Shown here: positions 1 through 8,595 of the stretch, piece by piece
Layout of the letters: every line of letters starts with the position of its first letter
Numbering within the stretch: position 1 is the stretch's first letter
Origin: Parvularia atlantis
Lineage: Eukaryota; Opisthokonta; Rotosphaerida
Length of the DNA stretch: 25,258 bases
Reading direction: 5' to 3'
NCBI GenBank assembly: GCA_943704415.1
Contig: CALSCO010000304.1
Coordinates: 1-25,258 of the forward strand
Translations under genes and position numbers: made by a program
Notes under the pieces: model-generated
Database searches by the model: none
What the model saw: the letters and a program-made list of their open reading frames with translations, nothing else
Told to the model about the DNA's origin: nothing

Positions 1-173
1 CGAAGCGGGCAGTGCGCGCCGCGCACCACTGCATCGTGCCCGCCTCGTCGCAGCGCACCGACGCGTTGCAGCGCGGCTTCGTCGGCGCGATCATCCCGTC
101 TCGCACCACGGCAATGTCAGCATGGCGTGGTGTCACACTGTCGACGCTCGAATGCGCCGATCGGCGTGGGTAG
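1..173 (+). other. Possible coding fragment at window edge
   Basis: From base 3 to a TAG at 171-173 the plus strand is open, with G or C at nearly every third codon position over the first 110 bases, which is typical of exons here. A GTGCGC donor-like site at 12 and a TCGCAG acceptor-like end at 53 would fit a short intron. The minus strand is equally open from an ATG at 94 to the edge, and its third positions fall on the same bases, so base composition cannot choose the strand. It could be the last exon of an upstream plus-strand gene or the first exon of a divergent one. I recognise no family. Confidence 0.22.
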
Positions 174-207
174 ATCCGCGCGCTTGTCATGGCCGCGGAT
201 CGTTGCG

Positions 208-210
<3 letters not shown>

Positions 211-249
<39 letters not shown>
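211..249. repeat. (CT)n dinucleotide microsatellite
   Basis: About 19 uninterrupted CT units lie 57 bp upstream of the HSF start codon. The tract is followed by GCTCAC (a branch-site-like motif) and a GCCGCAG acceptor ending at 293, so it may be the polypyrimidine tract of an intron in the 5' leader. It may equally be a simple promoter-proximal repeat. Confidence 0.9.
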
Positions 250-251
<2 letters not shown>

Positions 252-305
252 GGCGCGTCTCGCTTGGTGTCGCTCACGCACGCGCCGCCGCAGGTGCCCG
301 CCGCG

Positions 306-1933
306 ATGGACCACCACCAGCAGCAGCTCCATCCGCAGCAGCACCATCCGCAGCAGCAGCAACAGCAGCAGCAGCCGGTGGACGAGAAGAGCGAGACGTT
401 CGTGTTTAAGCTGTACCGGTGCGCAGGCTCCCTGTGCGCGTGCGGGCCGCTGACGGGGCGGCGGCGGCAGGATGCTCGAGGACGTGAGCGTGCAGCAGCT
501 GATCGCGTGGACGCCCGCCGGCACGTCGTTCGTCGTCGGCAGCGCGATGGACTTTTCGCGCGACGTGCTGCCAAAGTACTTCAAGCACAATAACTTCTCG
601 AGCTACGTGCGCCAGCTCAACATGTGCGTCGGCCGTGGTGCACCGGCGTGCGTTGGCGGGTGGGCGGGCGGGCTGCTTGCTTCTCATCGGGCATCTGCAT
701 TCTCATTGCCTGTTTGTTTGCTACTCGTTACCTGCATCTACTCGCTTCTCATCTTGCATCTGCCCGCTTCTCGTCTCGCCCATGTATCGCTCACAACAAT
801 CACCGCGCGCAGGTACGGCTTTCACAAGGTCAACGAGGCCAATCCGCGCAGCAGTCCCAAGGCCAACACCGACCAGGTCTGGGAGTTTGCCCACCCGCGT
901 TTCATCCGCGGTCACCCGGAGCTGCTCGGCGACATCAAGCGCAAGGTCGCCGCGCGTACTTGTGCTCGCTGTGGTGACCGCTCAACATGCACGCACGCAC
1001 CTAGGTCATCCTTAGCAACAGCAGCGGCTCGTCCAGCCCCCGCGCCGTCTCGCCCAACGGCTTCCTAGACGTGCCGGACGCGTCTGAGGCGTACAAGATC
1101 CACCAGGTGCGCCTCGCATGCGTGCGCGCGTACCGTTCCGGCTGAGCACATGCGAGCACACAGATGAACCTGATCCACTCGGTGCAGAACGAGGTCGTGC
1201 ACAGCATCCGCGACCTGCAGTACCGCTTTGACGTGCGTGCGGCGCGGGCGCGCGGGCGAGCGAGCGGTGCTCACGCGGTGCCGGCGCGCCCAGATCGTCG
1301 TCAAGGACCTGTACGACACGAAGCGGCGGCTCGCGCAGCAGCAGGAGGCGATGCGGCGCATGCTCGAGATCTTCGCGCGGCAGCAGGGTGCGCCGCCGCC
1401 GCCTCTCGCCCCGCCTGCCCGTGCGCTCAGCCGCCGCCGCGCAGACATGCTCGGCTTTGCGACGCCGGTGTTCAACCCGGCCGAGTTTGCGTTCCTGTTT
1501 GAGACCGACATGTCGCCGCCTATCATTGTCTCGGTCGCGGGCGAGGCGCAGCAGCCGATGACGATGCCCGCCGCGCCCATGTACGTCCCGGCCGAGATGG
1601 GCGAGGCGGCGCACACCGCCAAGTTCTCCATGCTCGCCCCGGGCTTCCAGTTTGCGGTGTGCCCGTCGGCGCTGTCCCGCTCGCAGGCTGCTGACGCACA
1701 GACACGCAACGCAGAACCGCGCGCCGTCGCCCCAGAACCTGCTGCACCCGCCCGCCACGGCCGAGACGCGCGTCAAGCGGTCCAGCTCGTACAGCCAGCC
1801 GTCATCGTCCTTGATGCACGCGCCGCACTCGCCAGTGGGCTCGCCCCTGTCGGACGCAGGCTCGGCCGGCAGCGACCTGATGGACGAGCCCGGCGCGGGC
1901 GGCGACGCATGGTCAGCCAGCTACCAGCCCTGA
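306..1933 (+). CDS. HSF: Heat shock factor (HSF) transcription factor
   Basis: Predicted trimeric activator that binds heat shock elements in the nucleus. Exons: 306-418, 471-623, 813-945, 1005-1106, 1164-1232, 1294-1387, 1445-1656, 1715-1933, giving 364 residues. Residues 4-23 are His/Gln-rich. The winged-helix DNA-binding domain (about 31-135) is canonical, with FVFKLYRMLED, VLPKYFKHNNFSSYVRQLN, YGFHKV and VWEFAHPRFIRG; two introns fall inside it. Residues about 168-222 form a heptad hydrophobic region (IHSVQNEVVHSIRDLQYRF, then a second helix ending RRMLEIFARQQ), matching the HR-A/B oligomerisation coil. The C-terminal third is Ser/Pro-rich, with VKRSSSYSQPSSS and an acidic end, as in HSF activation/regulatory regions. 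I chose the ATG at 306 because upstream in-frame sequence only translates the CT repeat. The third intron has an unusual GTCGCC donor, supported by phase. No clear C-terminal HR-C repeat was seen. It runs convergently into the next gene, with 91 bp between stops. Confidence 0.93.
624..812 (+). other. Long, pyrimidine-rich intron of HSF
   Basis: This 189-nt intron is about three times the usual size here and much less GC-rich. It splits the DNA-binding domain between QLNM and YGFHKV. It contains an imperfect internal duplication: CTTCTCATCGGGCATCTGC at about 680-698 and CTTCTCATCTTGCATCTGC at about 745-763. The branch-like GCTCAC lies near 789-794 and the acceptor is GCGCAG. Confidence 0.85.
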
Positions 1934-2024
1934 GCCCCGCGACGATCTATACTGCCGCTTTTCCAGATCTTTTCTGCCGCCGCCCTCCCACTTGTCTCAG
2001 CTGTACATCCCCTCGCACGCCCTG

Positions 2025-5000
2025 TCACTCGTCTTCGATGATGCCCGAGTCTGGGTCGGGCTCGCCGTCGCGCGCGGCGTCCTCTGCGGCCGTGACGTGT
2101 GCGGCATCGGCCTCGACCGACGTCGTGTGCGGCAGCACGGACTGCGACCGCGCCACGTATCAGCCGGTGCGCGCACACGACGCACGTCACGCACCGTGGG
2201 CGTGCCCGAGGGCGAGTCGTCCGAGTGCGCGCCGGTCGCAAAGTGCGACGCGAGCTTCTCGCGCTGCTGCTTCCAGCTGTGCGGCGCGTGCGTGCGCGTC
2301 TGTCACGGCCGAGCACAGAGCAGAAACTCGCGCGACAAGCCCGCACCGATGCGCGTTGGCCAGCAGCTTGAGGTGCGGCAGGTCGGCCGGCTCGTCCGAC
2401 GGGAAGACAAAGTCAAAGTACTCCTCCCAGCCGCCCTGGAACTGCAGCGCGTCGTGTGAGCGTGTTTCTGTGCCCGGCCTGGCACGCGGCACGTACGCCG
2501 TCATCTGTCACGATCTTGCGGCGCTTCTTGATCTTGCGCGGCATCTTGCGGCGCAGCTGCTCGCGCGACTCGTCATCGCCGTGTGCCAGCTCAAAGTCGC
2601 GCCACGACTCGAGCACCAGCACGCGCTGCGCACACGCGTGAGCCATACTTGCCGCGCGTGCAGCGCATGACAAACCTCCTCGTTCAGGTTGCTCTCCTTG
2701 AGCGACTGCTCGGCGCGCTTGTAGACGCCGCGCGTGCGCTCGCGGAAGCCGTCCTCCTCGATCGACGCCTCCATCTCAGCGTAGCTGATCCAGACCTGCG
2801 GGCGCCGCAAGCTCAGCGGCCGCGCGTCTTGCGCTGTCGCGCACACGCACCTTGACGTGCTTCGTGCGCTGCAGCAGGCGCTCGTACAGCTCGCGCACGT
2901 TCTCGTAGTGGCCCTCGCCGTACTCGAAGTCTGCGCACGTCGCGCGTGAGCCGCAGCGACCGCAACAGAGGGGCGCACGCACCGATGTACGCCTTCCAGA
3001 GCAGCTCGGGCATGTCGAGGAACGGCTGGGCGACGCCGAGCTCAAACACCGCGCGGCACCGCTCCTCCTGCGCACACACGCGCGCACACGCATGCCGTCA
3101 GCGTTCCACAGCACAGCAAACGAGCGCGCACCTCCTCCAGCAGCTTCTCGAGCTCGGCGTACTTGATCCACGCATACACGTTGCCCGGCTTGAACTCGAG
3201 GAACTTCTCGTACAGCGTGCGGCATCGGTCAAACTCACGCAGCTGCAGCTCGAGCTCGATGTAGCCCTTGAACAGCTTGTCCTTGGGGCACATGCCTGGC
3301 GCGGTGTCAGTAGACGGCCAAGTCACAAAGCCCAGGGGCGCGCGCGCACCGATCGCCCGCCCGAGCGTCTGGCGCGCCACGGCCAGGTTCTTCTGCCGGA
3401 TCTCAAACTGCGCAAAGAGCAACCAGATCTTGGCGAAGGTGAACTTCTTGTGGGGGATCACGTTCAAGCACGCCTGGTAGACCTGGCGCGCCTTGGACAC
3501 GTCCTGCGCGGCGCAGCGCGTGAGCACCTGGCAGAAGCGTGCGCGACGGTGCGCGAGTGCCTCGGTCACGAGCTCCTCAAACAGCGCGTAGTTGATCCAC
3601 AGGTAGATGTACCGCCGCCACAGCCGTTTCTCCTGCGCCACGCACGCCACGCCAAGCACGTCAGCGTCACGCCAGGCGAGCCGCTGCGGCCGCACGGGCG
3701 CACCATCGCCGGCGGGATCTGCGCAATCGCGCGCTCGTAGACTTCGCGCACGGCGGCGATGTCGCCGTGGTTCTCCTCGAGCCGCACGTAGTCGAACCAG
3801 ATGTCGTAGTTGGTCGGGCTGACCTTGAGCGCCTGCCGCCGTGCGTGCGCTCAGGCTGTGTGCATGATGGCCCCGCAAGCGCGTGCACCTCCTCGTACTG
3901 GTACCGCCGCTTGGTAACGATCGCGTCCTCAATGCCCTCGCGCTGGCCGTACTGCTTCTCAAACTGGCTGTAGATCTGCGCGAGCGCCGTCAGCTCTGCG
4001 TCGACACGCGGGCGAGCACGCACCTGCTGCAGCTCGACGGCCTTAGTCTTGGGCAGGCGCTCGATCGCAAACTTGTAGATGGCTCTTGCGCGCTCAAACT
4101 CGCGGCAGCGGGTCTCGAAGCGCGCTGCGCCGCGAGGGCTCAGTCGCGTACGTGGGGCGGCAGGGTCGCGCACCAAACGCGATGTACAGCTTCTCGTCCG
4201 AGTACTCGTCCCCGAGAAACTCGAGCGCCTGCTCGTACACGGCGCGGGCGCGCGCTGCCACGGGCAATCAGGAACGCGCACTCAAGAGTGCACGGCGCGC
4301 ACCGATGTCGCCGAACTCTTCCTCGAACTTGGCCCACTTGAGCCACGACTTGACGGTTGGGTGGACCTGGACGACTGCGAGAGCGCACGGTGAGCGCACG
4401 CCACAAGCCGCGCACACATGCGGTTGGACGCACAGCGCACGAAGATGTTGCGCACGCGGTCGAGCTCGCCGTAGCGCTTCTCGAGCTTGATGAACATGGC
4501 CCAGCCGGCCTCGTCCGGCTGCCACTCCATCCAGCGCTCGTACACCTGGCGCGCGCCGGCGACGTTGCCGAGCATCTCCTCCATGTAGGCGTAGCGCAGC
4601 CTTCGCGCCCGAACCGGCATCAGCAGCGCGCCGCAACACGCAAGACGCACGAGCGCGCGCACCAGAACTGGTCCACACGCGGCAGCCGCGTCACGGCGCG
4701 GTCCCAGATGTTGCGCGCGTGGTTGATGTTCTTGAGCTTCATCTCCATCTCGGCGTACTTGATGTACACGGTCGGGTTGCGCGGCAGCTCGTCCAGGGCG
4801 CGCTCGAAGACCGAGCGGGCGCTGCGATGCGTGCGTGCATGAGCGACGTGCGCGCGCGCGTGTGTGGGCGAAGCACGCAAAGAAGGCGCACCGGGCAAGG
4901 TCCTTCTGGCCCTCCTCGAAGTACGCGTAGCGCAGCCACGTGCCCACGTTCTGCCGGTTCTTGCGGATCTGGTCCTCAAACTGCTTGCGCTTGGTGCGGC

Positions 5001-5317
5001 TGCACGCAGCGTGAGGTCCGTCGATGCAGGAGGATGAACAAAAGCAAGGGGAAGGACGCACCGGAACTCGGCCATCTCCTGCGGGTCCGAGATGCGCGAG
5101 CGCGGCGGCTTGTACTCGGCCTCCTGGCGCTCCTTGGCCTCGCGCAGCAGCTGCTCGGCCGTGATCTGCACCGCCGCCGGCTGCTTGTTCTTGACCTGCG
5201 CGCGCGCGCCGCATTGGCGCCACATCGGGCACATCGGGGCCACGCACCCGCGTCGTGCGCGAGTTGCCGCGCTGCACCGGCAGACGCGGATCGCCTCGTG
5301 GCAGCCGGCCCGACGAC

Positions 5318-5353
<36 letters not shown>

Positions 5354-5400
5354 AACGAGCCGAGGCCGCCGCGGGGCGTCGCATCGCCGTCCACGTCCAT
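2025..5400 (-). CDS. CRNKL1: Crooked neck / Clf1 pre-mRNA splicing factor (HAT repeats)
   Basis: Scaffold of the Prp19-associated (NTC) spliceosome complex, nuclear. Exons in transcription order: 5400-5248, 5195-5062, 4999-4892, 4821-4663, 4600-4434, 4374-4303, 4254-4174, 4124-4024, 3975-3889, 3832-3704, 3632-3570, 3503-3350, 3295-3132, 3067-2983, 2930-2851, 2795-2676, 2625-2497, 2441-2347, 2276-2195, 2141-2025. This gives 759 residues, between fly Crn and human CRNKL1 in length. Family blocks include [92 protein letters not shown] and [12 protein letters not shown]. Tandem HAT repeats fill most of the chain; the N terminus has a poly-Gly run from a GCC repeat. The acidic tail ends IIEDE. All 19 introns are GT-AG, 48-71 nt. 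The intron at 3504-3569 is 66 nt without a stop, so retention would insert 22 residues. Confidence 0.96.
5325..5353. repeat. (GCC)n trinucleotide repeat coding poly-Gly
   Basis: About nine to ten GCC units in the first exon of the Crooked neck gene encode its N-terminal glycine run on the minus strand. The run lies outside the HAT repeats and is probably length-variable. Confidence 0.85.
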
Positions 5401-5835
5401 GCTGCCTCCGCGCCCACTGTGCCTTCCGCGAAACTTTCCCTCTCACCGCTCGTTGCGCATGTTTCGAACTTTTTTCTGTCAGCAGGCTATTTCGGGAACG
5501 ACAACGCCTCCGTGCGGCAGTGCCGCCGCCTCCCTGCCGCCCGCTGCGTCCACGGCCAACGTTCCGTGCTACCACGAGCCGTCCGCAAGATTCCGCTCGA
5601 CTAAGCCTGCGTCGGACGTGAACGCCGCGCGCGCGTCGTGGACTTCTTCTGTTGAGCGCGCGCGTGTCGAGTGCGGGAGCGGACGGACATTGGACGTTCT
5701 TGTGCGTGGCGCGCGCGCATCGCCCCTCAGGCCTGACGTACGACATGCCCCGTCGTGTGGCGCACCGCGCTGGCCCTCGAAGTCGCTGTCGGTTCGCGTC
5801 CGGTCGGTCGTGCCCGCGCGCCGCGCGCCTGCAAA
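5401..5835. promoter_or_regulatory. Upstream region of the Crooked neck gene
   Basis: These 435 bp begin at the Crooked neck start codon. The stretch 5430-5505 is markedly less GC-rich than its surroundings, with GAAACTTTCCC and TTCGAACTTTTTTCTG, and is the best candidate for that gene's promoter. I see no convincing TATA box. A plus-strand frame from the ATG at 5459 runs to 5863, but its composition and sequence match no family. Confidence 0.35.
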
Positions 5836-6153
5836 ATGCAGCAGGTCCGAGTCGCGCCGTTGACGCGTGCGAGACGCGGAGGCGCAGGGCGTACTTGAGG
5901 CGTACCGCCCGCGCGCCGATGCAGTGGGCCGACTCAGACGTGCCGTCCGCGCGCTGGCCGGGACGACGGACGCTGTTGCTCTCTGGACCTTTTTTAAAGG
6001 ACTGCGGAGCATGTGCAGGAGGTCGGCGGCGCAGGCTCGGCCGCCAGCAACATCGCCATCGGCCTCGTGCTCGGGTGTGCCGACTGGGCGCTCAAACGTG
6101 CGCCAGTCTCGCTGCTTTGGACTTTGTGTTCTGCAGACCTCAAGACACACTGA
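5836..6153 (+). CDS. Possible small membrane-protein gene, unrecognised
   Basis: A tentative model. An ATG at 5836 is followed by a GT donor and a 43-nt possible intron with TTGAC plus a GCGCAG acceptor. Next comes a coding-like stretch reading GVLEAYRPRADAVGRLRRAV and DAVALWTFFKGLRS to about 6010. A 35-nt candidate intron (6013-6047) would join this in phase to NIAIGLVLGCADWALK, a hydrophobic Gly/Ala-rich helix, ending at TGA 6151-6153. A 39-nt GTGCGC...CTGCAG segment (6098-6136) could also be an intron. The end overlaps the stop of the opposite-strand STELLO-like gene by 14 bp. The two short introns lack a clear branch site. Alternatively this is untranslated or intergenic sequence. I recognise no family. 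Confidence 0.25.
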
Positions 6154-8518
6154 CGGGCGCAGGCACGACGCGCGGCGCGTAGTACCACGCGTACGCGCGC
6201 TCGAGCTCCTCGATCGTGCGCACGTGGTGGAAGTAGCTGCCGCCCGCGACGCGCCAGTGCTTGTGCGACGACGTCGCGCTCAGATCGACGCGGTCGGGCG
6301 GGTTGTATGAGCCCGTGATGAAGTGCACGCCGTCGTGCAGCCGCTTGTCGCTGTACACGGCCCCGCCCGTGGCGCAATGCAGGTAGCCGGCGAGGGTGAC
6401 GTCGTACAGCGCGAGCGTCGGGCAGGTGTCGCTCGCCGCGCCCTCGAGCATGAGGTCGAGCGCGACGCGGTCAAAGCCGTAGAGGTTGCCCTTGAAGAAT
6501 CTGAACACGCGCGAGGGCGAGGCCTTGGGACCGTAGTGCTGCTCGTACAGCGCCTGCTCCGTCGTCTGGTTGGGCCACGCCAGGTACACGCGGCCGATGT
6601 CAAGCGAGACCTCGGCCGGGCTGATAAACAGGTGCGGGCGCGGGCGACCGTGCGTGCGCTTGAACATGCTGAGCTGCTCCGCGACGACGTCGAGCAGCGG
6701 GAACGTGTCGTCGTCGATGCCGATAAAGAGCGCGCGGTCGCCGAAATAGTCGCGCAGGTGCCGCAGCGCATCGTGCACGACGTGCGCCTGGCGGGCCTGG
6801 CGGTGCGGCGCGCCGTACTGCGGGTAGCGCGAGGTCACGGGCACGGTCGGCACGCTCGCGTCGGCCGTCTCGCTGAAGATCACAAAGTCTGCCACGAACG
6901 GCCCCAGCAGCTGGCGCATGCGCCGTGCGATATCGTGCCGCTTGCTGAACGTCATGGTGAACAGCACCACGTCGGCCTCCAGCAACAGGCGCGTGCCCGT
7001 CTCGTGCAGCGTCACGGGCCGGTCGAAGCGCAGCATCGCCGTCGGCTGCTCCAGCGGCACGTGCCCGCATGCGGTGCAGTTTGGGTAGCCCACGAGCACG
7101 TCGGGTGAGGCGGACGCGACGGTCGAGCGCACGGGCGCCTTGTACTCTGCGCGCACGAGGTCGCGCAGCCACGCGCGCAAGATGTCCACGTCGAGCCACG
7201 TCCACAGCCCCGCACGCGCCAGTTGCACGGCGAGCTCGAGGGCGCGCTCGAGCGTGCTGGCGTCGCGCGAGAGCTCCGCCGTCGCGACCGCGTCCAGCAC
7301 GGCCGCGGCATGCTCGCGCAGCGGCGCCTCCTCTGCGAAGCGGCGCGCACGCTCGGCGCTGCGGTCGGCTGTCGACCCGTCCGACGGCTTGCTCGCCGCG
7401 GTCGTGCCGGCGTCGTACACGACGAGCGCACCCAGGTCGCCTAGCAGCCGCTGCGCCCAGTAGCCGCGCCACACGTCCGCGACGCGCGCCGCCTGCGTCG
7501 CCGGGAGGCCAAGTGCCCACAGCGCGTGCTCGCGGAAGACGGCGCCGCGGCCGGGCATCGGCGCGAAGCGGCCCGGGGCAATTGCGAGGGCGGGCGCGCT
7601 GGGCATGAGCGGCAGGTCGCACGGCGCGGCCGCGTGCAGGCGCGTAAGCAGGAAGACGGCGTCGACGTCGACGTGCCCACGCGCGACGTGGTAGTCGATG
7701 CCCACGCGCCGCCACGCCGCGGCGATGTCGGCTGGTGCCTCGTACGCGGGCACGCCGGGTGCGGCCGAGTCCGCCCCGAGCGCCTCCAGCGGGTGCCCGC
7801 GCAGCCACGCCGTCGCCTGGCCGAGGTGCGCGAGCGGGTTGTCGAGGCGCGGGGCGCGCGGCCGGGCGACGACGAGCGCGCGGCCGGGCTGCTCGTCCGG
7901 CAGCAGCGGCAGATGGAGCCGGCGCGCGCCGTCCACGTCGCCGTCTTCGTCGTCGCCAAACACGGCATCATCGAGCGCGACCTCGAAGATGGTGCGCGCG
8001 CCGTGCGCGATCGCGTGAAGGCAGCCGAGCATGTGCCGCAGGTGCTCGTCCGTGCTGTTGCGCGCGCGCGGCGCCGTGGCGGGCGCAAGGAACGCCGCCG
8101 TCTCGTACGCGCCCACGTGCGCATCGCCCGCGTCCAGGCCCAGCTGCACCACGTCGCCGCCCAGCGCCGTCCACGCGCGCGCATCGACCGCGTCCGGCCC
8201 CGGCACGTGCACGATGAGCAGCGTCCAGCGCGGCGCGAGGCGGGCGAGCGCGCGGGCGGCCGGCCCCGGCGAGCGCACCGCCGTCGTCGCGACGATCCAC
8301 GCCGATGCGCCGGCTCTCAAACGCGGCGTTTCGGGCTGCGGCAGCGGGCCCAGCGTGTCGTGCCGCCGCACCGCCCCGTGACCGTCGACGCCCGTGAGCA
8401 GGCCGGTCATGAGCGTGCGCCCGTGCAGCAGCACGACGGCCGCCGCGACCAGCGCAATCGCAACGACAGCTGTCAGCGCGAGCTGCAGCAGGCGCCGCAT
8501 CTGATGCAATCTGTTCAT
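6140..8518 (-). CDS. STELLO-type (DUF288) glycosyltransferase-like Golgi membrane protein
   Basis: Predicted type II membrane protein of 792 residues in one exon. Residues 10-32 form a single membrane anchor (LLQLALTAVVAIALVAAAVV) after a short basic N terminus, as in Golgi-resident proteins. Family resemblance to plant STELLO1/2 and other DUF288 proteins is clear in several blocks: HAIAHGARTIFEVALDD (plant AIQHGAKKIFDADD), NPLAHLGQATAWLRGHPLE, FREHALWALGLP and VWRGYWAQRLLGDLG. The C-terminal half resembles a nucleotide-sugar transferase fold, with LFIGIDDDTFPLLDVV near residue 600 carrying a DDD metal-binding-like motif, then GNLYGFDRVALDLMLEG. In plants STELLO proteins act in Golgi assembly of cellulose synthase; that role cannot be assumed here. 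The ATG at 8518 was preferred over an in-frame upstream ATG at 8599, which would lie in the neighbouring gene's stop. The lack of introns contrasts with flanking genes. Confidence 0.85.
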   Translation of the reverse strand: MNRLHQMRRLLQLALTAVVAIALVAAAVVLLHGRTLMTGLLTGVDGHGAVRRHDTLGPLPQPETPRLRAGASAWIVATTAVRSPGPAARALARLAPRWTLLIVHVPGPDAVDARAWTALGGDVVQLGLDAGDAHVGAYETAAFLAPATAPRARNSTDEHLRHMLGCLHAIAHGARTIFEVALDDAVFGDDEDGDVDGARRLHLPLLPDEQPGRALVVARPRAPRLDNPLAHLGQATAWLRGHPLEALGADSAAPGVPAYEAPADIAAAWRRVGIDYHVARGHVDVDAVFLLTRLHAAAPCDLPLMPSAPALAIAPGRFAPMPGRGAVFREHALWALGLPATQAARVADVWRGYWAQRLLGDLGALVVYDAGTTAASKPSDGSTADRSAERARRFAEEAPLREHAAAVLDAVATAELSRDASTLERALELAVQLARAGLWTWLDVDILRAWLRDLVRAEYKAPVRSTVASASPDVLVGYPNCTACGHVPLEQPTAMLRFDRPVTLHETGTRLLLEADVVLFTMTFSKRHDIARRMRQLLGPFVADFVIFSETADASVPTVPVTSRYPQYGAPHRQARQAHVVHDALRHLRDYFGDRALFIGIDDDTFPLLDVVAEQLSMFKRTHGRPRPHLFISPAEVSLDIGRVYLAWPNQTTEQALYEQHYGPKASPSRVFRFFKGNLYGFDRVALDLMLEGAASDTCPTLALYDVTLAGYLHCATGGAVYSDKRLHDGVHFITGSYNPPDRVDLSATSSHKHWRVAGGSYFHHVRTIEELERAYAWYYAPRVVPAPVSVS

Positions 8519-8595
8519 GTCACGCGCACACGACACAGGCTCCTCACTTGGGGCCGCCAGCTCGAGGCAGAAGATTGTCGTGAACCAGCGAATGC

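Noticed and set aside
189-305. HSF start at an upstream ATG at 189 translating a Ser-Leu repeat
   Set aside because: It would translate the CT microsatellite, and a probable splice acceptor lies at 293; the ATG at 306 begins the normal Gln-rich HSF N terminus.
1228-2670. 480-residue plus-strand open frame
   Set aside because: It agrees with HSF for only part of its length, runs through introns and continues antisense to Crooked neck.
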